A stretch of 64,000 nt of DNA, taken from NCBI GenBank assembly GCA_020635275.1, contig JACKAA010000002.1, positions 372,001-436,000 of the forward strand. Reading direction: 5' to 3'. The translations under genes were made by a program, and so were the position numbers. How positions within the stretch are numbered: position 1 is the stretch's first letter; every line of letters starts with the position of its first letter. Under the pieces are notes generated by a model that saw only the letters and a program-made list of their open reading frames with translations, was not told the origin of the DNA and did no database searches. Shown here piece after piece: positions 33,189-44,906 of this stretch. The DNA comes from Ignavibacteriales bacterium (GTDB lineage Bacteria > Bacteroidota > Ignavibacteria > Ignavibacteriales > Melioribacteraceae).

Positions 33189-36100
33189 TTGATGAAAAAA
33201 TTATTATTCACAATATTTTATTTTATTACAATAATTTTATTTGCTCAACCTGAATCTTACATTAAGTTTCCTCATCAGAGTGATAATTCTTCAATTTCTT
33301 TTTCTCAACTTATTTCTGTTGATGACGAACTTCTACTTTTTTATGCTGACTCAAATAAACTCATGCTGTCCAAATCAATTGATAAAGGATCAAATTGGCT
33401 AGAACCAGAAATCCTATATGACAGCTTAAATGCTGATGATCCCAATCTTTCAGCTATTAGATTAAATAGTGGACGTATTCTTGTTTCTTACAATGAAAAT
33501 CCAACTTACTTAATTTACTCTGATGATAATGCTGGCTCTTGGTCCGAACCAATAAATATAAACTTGGGTTTTACAGTTGTTGATTTTGATCAACCAAATT
33601 TTGCTGAAATTTATGGTAAAGTTTGGTATTACTTTCTTATTAACGGCAAATTATATTATTCTGAAAGTCCGGATGGAATTACTTGGAATGGAAATAGAAA
33701 AATTATTTCGCCACTAAGTAACAGTAAAGGCACATCAATTTTACAAGTTGAAAATAAAATTATTGCGGCTAAATCTATTCTTGCACCGGAAAGTTCAAAT
33801 CCAAATGGTAAATTTAATATTGAATATTTTGAGAGTTTAGATTCCGGTAAAACGTGGATAAATCAAGAAACTCTAATTAAAGGAAATTATCAAGCTTTTA
33901 ATCCTATACTACATTTATCTCAAGACAGCACACTATATCTTTTCTATGAAGAAAATTCATGGGTACAAAAAACAATTACTAGAGATGTAAAATTCATCTT
34001 TACTAATATTTCAAATTACCTTTGGTCAACTCCTCAAAGAATAACAAATTATGTTGGTGAGGATTATTTACAATCTGTAACATCAAATAATAATGAATTT
34101 TGCTTAACCTTTGGGTCATTTAGAGATGATTTACTATATGTTGAAACATCAAGTTATTTCGATATAGATAAGGAACATTATTATTTTTACCATAATAATT
34201 ATAATAAAGCTCTTTATTTTGGCAATATATTCAATTCAATAGATTCAAAAACTCCACCTTTATTAATAAATCTTGAACTTAGCTATAGAATAAAGTACCC
34301 TGAAGTATCGGTTTTATTTGAAGCAGAAGTCATTGATGATAACAATATTGAGAATGTTGAAGTTGAATTTAATATTAACGAAACCACAAATTTTACAGAA
34401 TCAATGAATGATGATGGAATTCTTGGTGATAAAAATTCTAACGATGGAGTATTTTCTTTTTCAATCGATTCACTTAATATAGAAGATATCGTTTTATTTC
34501 AAATATATGCTCAAGATGAATTTGAAAATCTTACTTCTACAGTTCAGTTTAAACTCAATCCTAAATATCATAATCCAAATAAAGAATTAATAATAGATAT
34601 CAACAACATCAAAATACCTATTAACAATAGTGGTATAATCGCTGATGTTGATGTTTTTGATAGTTTAGGAAACGGATTTAGCGGTGGACATTTTGAAGAA
34701 GGCAAATTTATTTATTCAGGCGGATTTATGCTATCCGGCTACACAAATGGAGAGCTTTGGGCAAATGCTCAAGCTACTTCCAGCAGAATTTCTGATTATA
34801 TTCCCGGCAAGGTTGGATCTGATCCAAATGATTTTAAGAACAAAGTTTACATTTTGAAAAGCACAGATCCTCCGTTTGCTGATAGCTGGTACAATTGGAT
34901 TCCGGCAGTCGAACTTGGAGCAAATTTTTATGATGGTGATGGAGACGGAATTTATAATCCTATTGATAAAAACAATAATGGAATTTGGGATTCTAATGAA
35001 GATAAGCCTGATATTATTGGTGATCTTTCAACTTGGTGCGTGTATAACGATGGTAGATTACCTGATATAAGACAAATAGGTTTCAAAACAGTTCAGCCTC
35101 AAGGAATTGAAATTAAGCAGACCTTATTTGCATATTCTCCACAATCTTACCCTGAATTATCAAATGTAATTTTTATAAGATATAATATTGAAAACACAGG
35201 ATTAATGTCTAACACTTTAGACTCCATAAACTTTACAACTTGGAGCGATTGCGATTTAGGCTACTATGTAAATGATTTGACCGGCTGTGATACTTTATTA
35301 AATTCCGGTTACTGTTATGATAATGGAGTTGATGATGATTATGGTAATTCTCCGGCATTTTTTATTACACAATTGCAAGGACCAGCTTCGTACATTCCAA
35401 ATATTTCTTATGAAGATGTTAATAGAAATAATATATATGATGAAGAGATAGATATTCCACTAGATACAGCTAAGTATCTATATGGAAATTTAATAGAATC
35501 CCAAAATATTATTGGAGCAAAAAATTTAAATATAACTTCTTTTTTAAGTTATATGCAGGCACATCCTACAATCGGAGATCCAGCCGATTTTAACGAGTTA
35601 AGATGTTATTCACTTGGTCATTCCAAAATATGCAATTTAATTGATCCTTGTAATTGGGAAAATGGAGAGGTGTTTAATATTAACTGCGAAAATGTTAATC
35701 CTGTTTTTCTTTTTTCAGGAGATCCAGTTGCTAACTATGGTTGGATAAATACTACAAAAGCAGAAAAAAAAATGATGGTAAACACAGGCCCATTTGTTTT
35801 AGAACAGAATAAACCTATTGAAATTATTGTCGCCTATATTGTTGGAAGAGGAAACTCCTCTTTAGAATCAATTGATGTTACAAGAAATATTGCAAAAGAT
35901 GTAATTGCTTTTTACAATTCCAACTTTACAGAAATACCGGTTGGTGTAAAGCAAATCAAAAATGAAAATATTCCAACTAAATTTGTATTAGAACAAAATT
36001 ATCCTAATCCGTTTAATCCTACTACGACAATAAAATATCAGATCCCGAATCAAGTTCGGGATGACAATTCTTCCGTCATTTCGAGGAGCGACGCGACGCG

Positions 36101-36335
36101 GCAATCTAATGTAGAGATTCGTGGCCATGCGTCTGTACGATTAACCGTTTATGATATACTTGGAAGTAAAGTAGCCACACTCGTAAACCAAAAACAAAAA
36201 CCTGGAGCATATGAAATCAATTTTGATGCGAGTAAGTATTCAAGCGGTGTTTACTATTATCAGTTAAAAGTCGGTGTTTCGACAAGCTCAGCAACCAGTT
36301 TTATGGAAACTAAGAAAATGATGTTATTAAAATAG
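33189..36335 (+). CDS. BNR-repeat T9SS protein, paralogue 2 (intact, 1048 residues)
   Basis: The only complete copy of the family. Signal peptide MMKKLLFTIFYFITIILFAQ; a sialidase-like beta-propeller region (about 25-350) with Asp boxes SIDKGSNWLEP, SDDNAGSWSEP and SLDSGKTWINQ; a beta domain (about 350-450); the core YSGGFMLSGYTNGELWANA, DGDGDGIYNPIDKNNNGIWD, GDLSTWCVYND and GIEIKQTLFAYSPQSYPELSNVIFIRYNI; and a T9SS type A domain at the end. No sialidase catalytic arginine triad is evident, so it is not called an enzyme. It follows paralogue 1 by six bases, in the operon from the promoter at 29640. Confidence 0.85.
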   Translation: MMKKLLFTIFYFITIILFAQPESYIKFPHQSDNSSISFSQLISVDDELLLFYADSNKLMLSKSIDKGSNWLEPEILYDSLNADDPNLSAIRLNSGRILVSYNENPTYLIYSDDNAGSWSEPININLGFTVVDFDQPNFAEIYGKVWYYFLINGKLYYSESPDGITWNGNRKIISPLSNSKGTSILQVENKIIAAKSILAPESSNPNGKFNIEYFESLDSGKTWINQETLIKGNYQAFNPILHLSQDSTLYLFYEENSWVQKTITRDVKFIFTNISNYLWSTPQRITNYVGEDYLQSVTSNNNEFCLTFGSFRDDLLYVETSSYFDIDKEHYYFYHNNYNKALYFGNIFNSIDSKTPPLLINLELSYRIKYPEVSVLFEAEVIDDNNIENVEVEFNINETTNFTESMNDDGILGDKNSNDGVFSFSIDSLNIEDIVLFQIYAQDEFENLTSTVQFKLNPKYHNPNKELIIDINNIKIPINNSGIIADVDVFDSLGNGFSGGHFEEGKFIYSGGFMLSGYTNGELWANAQATSSRISDYIPGKVGSDPNDFKNKVYILKSTDPPFADSWYNWIPAVELGANFYDGDGDGIYNPIDKNNNGIWDSNEDKPDIIGDLSTWCVYNDGRLPDIRQIGFKTVQPQGIEIKQTLFAYSPQSYPELSNVIFIRYNIENTGLMSNTLDSINFTTWSDCDLGYYVNDLTGCDTLLNSGYCYDNGVDDDYGNSPAFFITQLQGPASYIPNISYEDVNRNNIYDEEIDIPLDTAKYLYGNLIESQNIIGAKNLNITSFLSYMQAHPTIGDPADFNELRCYSLGHSKICNLIDPCNWENGEVFNINCENVNPVFLFSGDPVANYGWINTTKAEKKMMVNTGPFVLEQNKPIEIIVAYIVGRGNSSLESIDVTRNIAKDVIAFYNSNFTEIPVGVKQIKNENIPTKFVLEQNYPNPFNPTTTIKYQIPNQVRDDNSSVISRSDATRQSNVEIRGHASVRLTVYDILGSKVATLVNQKQKPGAYEINFDASKYSSGVYYYQLKVGVSTSSATSFMETKKMMLLK
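36041..36138 (+). repeat. Repeat element in frame within the T9SS domain
   Basis: Third clean copy, encoding NQVRDDNSSVISRSDATRQS and NVEIRGHASV. The palindrome arm has changed to GTAGAGATTCGTGGCCATGC. The GACGCGACGCGGCAATCT segment is closest to the copy at 44379. Confidence 0.78.
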
Positions 36336-36361
36336 ATTGTAAAATATTATTTGAGGCAAAC

Positions 36362-38503
36362 ATGAAAAATTCAATTTTACTTTTACTCGTAATTTCAACC
36401 TTGGTTATAGCTCAAGACATCCCTTATCAATTATTTGATAAAGCCAGTACTCGTTTTAATCATTCACAAAGCAGTATTGTTCAAACAAGTGATAGTTCTG
36501 TACTTTTCTTTTGGTGCGATAGTTCTGAATTATTTTACTCAAAAGCAAACTTTGAATTCACCGACTGGAGTAATCCCATTTTACTTGATGACGGAATATT
36601 TAACACTGATACATTAATGGAGATAAATTCTTTATGTATTTCAAATAATCAAGAATCAATTAATGGAAGAATACTTGTAACTTACAAGAAAAAAGATGGT
36701 CACTATTTAAAGTATTCTGATGATAATGGAATCAATTGGTCAGAGCCTATATTGCTTCCCTTAGGAGGAATTGTTTCACAAAAATATATCAATTCAACCG
36801 GTTTCTCTGAACTTAAAAATGGCAATGTTATTTTTACATATACTTTATATAATACTTCATTAACTGCTATAAGGGAAATAGGATACCTGGCAAGTATTGA
36901 TGGCATTACTTGGGATTTGCGAAAAACTCTTTTTGCATGGGCTGATTACAATTTCGCTTCCATAAATTCATTAAATGATTCTACATTAATTCTAACCGCA
37001 CAAAAATATAATGAGAATTCAACTGATATTGTTATTAGTTATTCCAATATTGATTCTATAAACTTTATTGATGAGCAAATTATACTTTCCACAAATATTA
37101 AAAATCCAAAACCAAGAACTCAGATTGATAATTCGGGTAAAATTCATTTGGTTTATGTTGATAATAGAAACTCTTATGAAAATTATAACCAAAGCAATAT
37201 TTATTATACAACTAGTACTGATAATGGCTTAACTTGGGAAGCATCACAAAAAATCACTAATTATTTGGGTAATGATACCAATCCAAAATTATCTTTAATA
37301 AATGATCAGCCTGTTTTAAGTTTTACTTCAGCAAGAAATTTAGCTTCACTTTACCATCAAAATAATAACTCAATTTATTATGGAGTAGTTGGAGTATCTG
37401 AAGATCTTTTAACTCCGCCAATACATTTAAGTGAAAATATTCAGCAAAGTTTTACTTATCCTTTTGGCAAGCTAATCATTAATGAAACAATAATTGATGA
37501 TGAGTCAGTTGGTTTAGTAGAGTTCAATTATTCAATAAATAGTGGCGCCATTAAAACTATTGAATTATTTGACGATGGAAGCCACAACGATCAATTATCC
37601 GGTGATGATATTTTTGGAAATTCAATTGATAGTTTGTTTAACCTTGATACAGTTAATTATGTTTTATCATTTACCGATGCAAATACCAACATAGCGCAAA
37701 CAATGGAGAGAAGAGTTATTATAAACAATCCTCAACTAGACAGCACTTTTTATGTTGAAATAAACAACATTAAGTTACCGATTGATAATAAAGGAAATAC
37801 AGCTGATGCAGGTTTTATTGATTCTCTTGGAAATAATTTTGATGGTGGTAAATTTGATGAATCTACCTTTCTATATTCCGGTGGTTTTGTTTTATCCGGC
37901 TTAAATAATGGTGATATTTGGGCAAATGGTATGACTTCTGCTTCCAGAATGGAAGATTATATTCCGGGCAAAATTGGTTTAGAAAATGAATTATATGATA
38001 ATGTAATTTATGCAGTTAAAAGTTCTGACAAACCATTTGGAGACTCTTGGCATTATTGGATTAATGCAGTTAAAGCCGGGGCAGAATTTTATGACGGTGA
38101 TGGAAATGGCTTATACGAACCAATAGATCTGAATAATAATGGAATTTGGGATACGAACGAAGATAAACCTTTAATAATGGGTGATCTAACCGCATGGTGT
38201 GTTTATAATGATGGAGTTCCAGCACCTTTAAGAAAATATAATGATATTAATCCATTAGGTATTGAGATTGAACAAACAGTTTTTGCATATTCGCCAAAAA
38301 CACATTCAGAATTAGCTAATGTAATTTTTATAAGATACAAAATTTCAAATACCGGTTTGGTAAACGACATATTAGATTCTGTTTATTTTGGTATTTGGAG
38401 TGATCCCGATATTGGTGATTATGTTAATGATTTAATTGGTTGTGATACAATACTAAACTCGGTTATTGTTATGATAATGGCATTGATGGTAAATATGGAG
38501 TAA
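36362..38503 (+). CDS. BNR-repeat T9SS protein, paralogue 3, N-terminal two thirds
   Basis: A 713-codon frame with signal peptide MKNSILLLLVISTLVIAQ, Asp boxes (SDDNGINWSEP, STDNGLTWEAS) and the core YSGGFVLSGLNNGDIWANG, DGDGNGLYEPIDLNNNGIWD and GIEIEQTVFAYSPKTHSELANVIFIRYKI. It matches paralogue 2 closely until about 38455, where one base is missing (CTAAACTCGGTTATTG against TTAAATTCCGGTTACTG in paralogue 2) and the frame is lost. The last 15 or so residues of the ORF (VIVMIMALMVNME) are out of frame. The true gene should continue to 39524. Confidence 0.75.
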   Translation: MKNSILLLLVISTLVIAQDIPYQLFDKASTRFNHSQSSIVQTSDSSVLFFWCDSSELFYSKANFEFTDWSNPILLDDGIFNTDTLMEINSLCISNNQESINGRILVTYKKKDGHYLKYSDDNGINWSEPILLPLGGIVSQKYINSTGFSELKNGNVIFTYTLYNTSLTAIREIGYLASIDGITWDLRKTLFAWADYNFASINSLNDSTLILTAQKYNENSTDIVISYSNIDSINFIDEQIILSTNIKNPKPRTQIDNSGKIHLVYVDNRNSYENYNQSNIYYTTSTDNGLTWEASQKITNYLGNDTNPKLSLINDQPVLSFTSARNLASLYHQNNNSIYYGVVGVSEDLLTPPIHLSENIQQSFTYPFGKLIINETIIDDESVGLVEFNYSINSGAIKTIELFDDGSHNDQLSGDDIFGNSIDSLFNLDTVNYVLSFTDANTNIAQTMERRVIINNPQLDSTFYVEINNIKLPIDNKGNTADAGFIDSLGNNFDGGKFDESTFLYSGGFVLSGLNNGDIWANGMTSASRMEDYIPGKIGLENELYDNVIYAVKSSDKPFGDSWHYWINAVKAGAEFYDGDGNGLYEPIDLNNNGIWDTNEDKPLIMGDLTAWCVYNDGVPAPLRKYNDINPLGIEIEQTVFAYSPKTHSELANVIFIRYKISNTGLVNDILDSVYFGIWSDPDIGDYVNDLIGCDTILNSVIVMIMALMVNME

Positions 38504-39524
38504 ATTCCCTTTCGTTTTTCTCAACATTAATTCAAGGTCCGGTTTCATATATTCCAAATGTTACATTTAATGATGTTAACAATAACAATAAATATGATGA
38601 AGGAATTGATGAGCCTCTTTAGATTCAGCTAAAATTATTTGGGTTCATATGTAAATAAAATGCTATCCTAGTGCATCAAATAAAAGAATGACTTCTGTAA
38701 TTCATTATATAAGCAGCCATCCAACTCATAGGTGATCCTGCTACTGAAAATATGAATTAAGATGCTATTTAGAAGGAAAAAATAAATTTTGTGAATATAT
38801 TAACCTTGTGATTGGGAATTTGGAGATGTAAATAATTATGATTGTTCATTAGTAAATCCTCTTTTTTCTATATTCTGGTGATCCTGTAGACAAATAGTGG
38901 TTGGATATGTAATTTTAAAACAGATCAAAGGTTAATGGCAAATACCGGTACATTCCAGTTAGAAAAAGATAAACCGCAAGAAATTATTATTGCTTATGTT
39001 GTTGGAAGAGGAAACACCTCCTTAGAATCAATTAATACGGCAAAAAGATATTGCAAAAGATGCAATTGCTTTTACAATTCAACTTTACAGAAATTCCGGT
39101 TAGTGTAAAAGAAAATAAAAATGAAAATATTCCAACAAATTTTGTACTGGAGCAGAATTATCCTAATCCGTTTAATCCGACTACTACAATAAAATATATC
39201 AGATCCTAATTTTGTCATCTCGAATCCCCAAAGGGGAGAGATCGTCATTTCGAGAGAGACGCGACGCTCCCTACGGTCGAAATGATTAACTTCAAATGTT
39301 CCCTCATATGACAATGCGTCTGTTAAATTAATTGTTTATGATATTCTTGGAAGAGAAGTTAACAACACTCGTAAACCAAAAACAAAAACCCGGAACATAT
39401 GAAATCAATTTTGATGCGAGTAAATATTCAAGTGGAGTTTGTTTACTATTATCAATTAAAAGTTGGTGCAATTTAAGCTCAGCAACCAGCTTTATGGAAA
39501 CTAAAAAATGATAAAATTAAATAG
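38504..39524 (+). pseudogene. Frameshifted 3' part of paralogue 3
   Basis: It reads as the C-terminal third of the family only by changing frame many times. Recognisable pieces in order: GPVSYIPNVTFNDVNNNNKYDEGID, GDPATE, PFQLEKDKPQEIIIAYVVGRG, EQNYPNPFNPTTTIKY (about 39150) and TKK at the end (stop 39522-39524). Errors are mostly single-base insertions and deletions. The repeat element in its T9SS domain (about 39202-39324) is a different variant with CGAATCCCCAAAGGGGAGAG and GTCATTTCGAGAGAGACGCG. Confidence 0.6.
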
Positions 39525-39589
39525 GAAATTTTATATAAATTAAATTATTTCTAACTTTTTATTTAATATCTTACTATTATTGATAAATA

Positions 39590-41458
39590 CATTTCTGCTC
39601 AATAGATTCATTTATATTGCAGACTTACATTTTTAAATTAACAATATTAGATACGTTTGCAATCTAAATAACAATAAACTATTTATTGATATTTACAATA
39701 ATTGACACAACAAATAATAATTTGAAATTTGGGGTAAATTGATAATGTCCTAATCTTTCTTATATTCAAGTGGATTTGGATTTATTCATCATATTACAAT
39801 AAATGATAAGCTTGGGCTAAATGTACTGTCTTAAGTTCTGCAAGGTTTACCAATTATTTAGTTATATGTAATGTAGAATGGTTTTAGAATATCAAAATTT
39901 TAAGTTTATTCTATTTCAAAAATGAAGATTCAGCATTTGGTAAATCATGGCAAGAATGGGAAAGTGCTGTTAAACTTTGTGCAAACTTTTATGATGGTGA
40001 TAACAATGGAAATTTATAATCCAATTGATTTAAATAATAATGGCAAATGGGATGAAAATGAAGATATGCCCTTATTTATTGGTGATCTTACTGCATGGTG
40101 TGTTTTAATGATTCATCACCTTCAAAAAATAAGAAAGATTTAAAAATATTGAAAAATCAAAATGAATTAGAAATTAAAAATAAAACAGTTTTTGCTTATT
40201 CACCCAAAACTCATCCTGAAATTATCAAATGTAATTTTTATTAAATATAATATTGAAAACAAAGGAAAATAAATCCGATAAATCTGATTCAAATCTTACT
40301 TTTCATTTGGAGTGATCCAGATTAGGAGCTTATGAAGATGATGTTAATAGCGCTGCGATACTACTTATAAATTTTATTTGTGTTATAATAATTATAAGAT
40401 TAGATGATGATCAAACTGCATTTATTTTTTTTATTTTTCCAATTCTGCAAGGTCCTTTTACTTATATTCCAAATGAAACATTTAGATCTAAAATAATAAT
40501 AATTATTTATGATGATTAATATTGATATCCCAATTGATACAGCAAAAATTTATATCAATTCATAATTTTTAATTAATTTTTGGTGCAAAAAAATTTTGAA
40601 AACATGAATTCATTTTTTAATTTGCATATAAAGTGATCTTTTCAAATAAGTTCTTAAAAAATAATATTAGTGACTTTAGAAATTAATACTATAGGAAAAT
40701 TTAATGACGGAAATAATATTGATACCGTGTAATTGGGAAATTGGAAAAGTATTGAACATAGATTGTAATAACGTTAATCCTCAAAAATTTGGTATTCAGG
40801 TGATCCAGTTCAACTCATAATGGTTGGATTTGTAATCACGAACATGATCAAAGATTTATGGTAAAACACAGGGACCTTTTAATTGATTAGAAAAGAATAA
40901 ACCCCAAGATAATTGTAGCATATATTGTTGGAAAGGAAAAACACTTAATAAATCAATTGATGTTGCAAGAGAAATTGTAAAAGATGTAATTGCTTTTTAT
41001 AATTCCAACTTTACAGAAATTCCAGTTAGTGTTGCTCAGAATAAAAAATGAAAATATTCCTTCAAATTTGTATTAGAGCAAAATTACCCTAATCCGTTTA
41101 ATCCAGAACGACACAATATATCAGATCCCGAATTCAAGTTCGTCATGACAATGAAAAGTGAAAAATTGAATGGCGAGCATCTCGAGCAGCTAATTATCCA
41201 ATTATTTCCGAAATTCTCAGCGTAGAGACAATTATTGGATTTATATATACTGTAGATTAACCGTTTATGATATTTTTCTTGGAAGAGAAGTTATGGGACC
41301 CTCGTAAACCAAAAACAAAAACCTGGAAATTATGAAATCAATTTTGATGCTAGTAAATATTCAAGCGGTGTTTACTATTATCAATTAAAAGTCGGTGCTT
41401 CGACAATGGCTCAGCAACCAGTTTTATGGAAACTAAAAAAATGATGTTGCTTAAATAG
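39590..41458 (+). pseudogene. BNR/T9SS family, paralogue 4, truncated and frameshifted
   Basis: It lacks the signal peptide and the Asp-box half; similarity begins at the core domain (YSSGFGFI at about 39762; ESAVKLCANFYDGD..YNPIDLNNNGKWDENED at about 39950; GDLTAWC; VFAYSPKTHPE at about 40190) and ends with a T9SS domain and stop at 41456-41458. Frame changes occur every 50-100 bases. The loss of the 5' half straight after the end of paralogue 3 could be a real deletion or an assembly collapse between near-identical repeats. Confidence 0.55.
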
Positions 41459-41467
41459 GAATATATA

Positions 41468-44400
41468 ATGAAGAAATTATTTCCTTAATATTTTATTTTA
41501 ATCTCTGTAGTTTTAATGTTATAGCTCAACCCGAATCTTACAAAAGTTTCCACATCAGGTGATAATTCTTCAATTAAATTCTCTCAACTTATTTCAGATG
41601 ATGACGCCTTCTAATTTTTTATGCTGATTCAAACAAACTAATGCTTTCCAAATCATTAGACGAGGGAACTAATTGGCAAGAACCAGAAATACTATATGAC
41701 AGCTTAAAAAATTGAGGATCCTAATCTTTCTGCCATTAGATTAAAAAATTGGACGTATTCTTATTTCTTACAATGAAAATCCAACTCGACTAATTTACTC
41801 AGATGATAATGCAATAAATCCTGGTCAGAATCAATTGATATGAATTTAGGAGGTTTTGCTGTTGTAAATATTAAAAATCAAAAGTTTTGTTGAAATAAAT
41901 AATCAAATTTGGTACTACTTTAATATTAAAACCAATACTTATTATTCTTCTATAGTATTGATGGTATTTACTTGGGATGGAAACAGAACAAAATTTCAAA
42001 TTTGGATTACAATTATAAGACTTCAATAGAAAGTTATGAAAATAATGCTGTAGCTATTCTTAATATTACTGAAGAACTAACTTTAATTAATTATACTTTG
42101 TTTTATTCTGGTGATGTTAGTTATTCCAAGATTCGGCAAAAAGCTGGAATGAAAAACAATTATTAATAAATGTAGTAATTCAGAATTACAAAAACTCAAT
42201 ACTTAAAATTACTGAAGAAGGTATTCTATATTTATTCTACGAAGAAGTTTCAAGTCCATTTCATGAATCTATTTACCTCATCAGAGATATAAAATATATA
42301 CAAATGCAACATTAATGATTTAATTTGGTCATTTCCAATTAAAATTACAAATTATGTGGCGAATGATAATCTTCAATCTGCAGCAAATTACAATAGTGAC
42401 TTTATCTAACTTTTGGATCTTCGAAAGAAATATACTTTTAGCTAATTCTCAAAACAGTATTCAGTTTGATAACATTTCAAGGATTTTAATTTTCTCTCCT
42501 GATGAATATGATTCTGAGTTGTTTGTCATGCAAATTGAACTATTCAGATTTTAACTCCTCCACTAATTAGTGAATTAAATACACATTTTTATTTTTATTA
42601 TCCTAAATCATCTATGAAGATGCTTAAAGCAGTTGTAAAATTGATGATAATGAAGTTGATAATGTTAAAGTCAATTTATCCATTAAATAATAATGAAATC
42701 TTTTAAATATTGAAAATGAATGATAATGGAATAAATGGAGATGAATAAATTTTGATAATGATAAATTTAGTAATTAATTGATTCACTTAAATATTGATAT
42801 ACAATAAAAATAAATTTACAAGCAGTGGATATTATTGAGAACTACAGTTTTAACTAATATTATTACCTTCAAATTCCAAGATTTTATAATCCAAATAATG
42901 CTTATTTATTATTTGATATAAATAAAATTTCAATTACCAATTGATAACAAAGGAATAATTTGGCAATATTGACAATTTACGATGACTCTTGGAAATTCAA
43001 AAATATTTAATGCGGGTCACTTTGAAGAAGGTGTATTTCTTTATTCAGGTGGATTTGTGCTATCCGGTTATTCAAATGGAGAATTATGGGCAAATGGTGT
43101 TTGCTTCAGCTTGTCAGAATTGAGGATTATACCGGGAAAAATTAATTCAGATCCAAATGATTTATGAAAATATAATTTATGTAGTATTAAAGCTCAGATG
43201 AATCCCTTTTTCCGATAGCTGGAATAATTGGGTTTTTGCTGTTAAGCAAGGGGCTGAATTTTTATGATGGTGATAATGATGGGATATATGAACCAATTGA
43301 TAAAAATAATAATGGAATATGGGATACTAATGAAGATAAACCTTATTAATTGGTGATATTACAGCTTGGTGTAATTTAATGATGATGGTGTTCCATCTGA
43401 ATTACGAAGATTTGATGATGTTGAACCAATGGGAATAGAAATTAAACAAACAACATTTGCTTATTCACCCAAAACATTTCCTGAATTATCAAATGTAATT
43501 TTTATTAAATATAAAATTAAAAATACCGGTTTAGTTTCTGATGTATTTTAATTCTGTTTATTTTCACCTTGGAGTGATCCAGATTTAGGTGATTATACTG
43601 ATGATTTAATTGGCTGTGATACTATATTAAAATTCTATTTATTGTTATGATAAGGTAATATTGATGCTGATTATGGAAATTCACCTGCATTTTTCACATC
43701 ATTAATTCAAGGTCCAGTTTCTTATATTCCAAATGTTTCTTTTATTGATCAGAATAATAATAATATTTATGATGAAGGAATTGATACTCCTTAGATACTG
43801 CAAAACAAAATATGAATTATAATATAATTGAACTAAAAATATTTTTATGGTGCAAAAAATTTAAAATAACTTCTAATGTTCATATATGATCATAGTGATC
43901 CAATACATAGATCCAGATAATGAATATGAACTTAGAAATTATATGACCGGAAAAATAGCTTTGAAAGGAATTAATATTAAATCCATGTAATTGGCAATTT
44001 GGTCAAGTTTTAGGAATTGAATGCGATTTAATTAATCCTTATTTTTGGTATTCAGGTGATCCTGTTATACAAAATGGTTGGGTATCTGTTGGAGAACATG
44101 ATCAAAGTAATGATGTAAAATGTCGGTCCATTTAAATTAGAAAAAGATAAACCACAAGAAATTATTGTAGCATATATATTAGGAAGAGGAAATACTTCTC
44201 TAGAATCAATTGATGTTACAAGAGATATTACAAAAGATGTAATTACTTTTTACAATTCTAACTTTATAGAAATTCCTGTTAGTGTTAATCAGAATAAAAA
44301 TGAAAATATTCCTTCAATTTTTGTACTAGAGCAGAATTACCCAAATCCGTTTAATCCGACTACGACAATAAAATATCAGATCCCGAATCAAGTTCGGGAT

Positions 44401-44673
44401 GACAATTCTTCCGTCATTGCGAGGAGCGAAGCGACGCGGCAATCTAATGAGATTACTTCGGGAAATTCTTTCCCTCGTAATGACAATGTTAACGTTCGAT
44501 TAACAGTCTATGACATTCTCGGAAGAGAAATAACAACCCTCGTAAACCAAAAACAAAAACCCGGAATTTATGAAATCAATTTTGATGCGAGTAAATATTC
44601 AAGTGGAGTTTACTATTATCAATTAAAAGTAGGTCAGTTTATTCAGACTAAGAAAATGATTTTGCTTAAATAG
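41468..44673 (+). pseudogene. BNR/T9SS family, paralogue 5, full length but frameshifted
   Basis: It opens with ATG AAG AAA TTA at 41468 and aligns along its whole length to paralogue 2: AQPESY (about 41525), the Asp-box region, YSGGFVLSGYSNGELWANG (about 43043), DGDNDGIYEPIDKNNNGIWDTNEDKP (about 43265), IKQTTFAYSPKTFPELSNVIFIKYKI (about 43440) and a clean T9SS domain with stop at 44671-44673. Upstream of about 44290 the frame breaks repeatedly by single-base indels; after that it is clean. The expected product would be about 1050 residues. Confidence 0.6.
44379..44491 (+). repeat. Repeat element, variant form, within the T9SS domain
   Basis: It begins with the same perfect CCCGAATCAAGTTCGGGATGAC hairpin and GTCATTGCGAGGAGCGAAGC segment, but instead of the GTAGAGACGCATGG palindrome it continues GAGATTACTTCGGGAAATTC and ends TCGTAATGACAATG. 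The family is therefore modular. Confidence 0.75.
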
Positions 44674-44906
44674 TTATGCAGAATATTAGCCATTTTTATA
44701 AATCTGAACTTATTCAATGTTAAATAATTTGTGTCGTAAATCACAAAAAGTTTCAAATTGATACATTCATTACCTAAAATTTATTTATTCAAAAAGTGTT
44801 GCATATACAACAAATATATTCTAATTTTGTTAAAAGTTGCCTATTTCATTCAAAAACGAAATAAATTCAGTTCACTAATACTAATAGTTACTCTAATCTA
44901 TTTTTC

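Noticed and set aside
33189..36335. Sialidase (neuraminidase) activity for the BNR proteins
   Set aside because: Asp boxes are present, but no arginine triad or FRIP-type motif was found. Asp-box propellers are common in non-enzymatic surface proteins.
39922..43167. Short plus-strand frames at 39922, 41972, 42354 and 42982 as separate small genes
   Set aside because: Each is a fragment of the BNR/T9SS family flanked by frame changes; they are pieces of paralogues 4 and 5, not independent genes.
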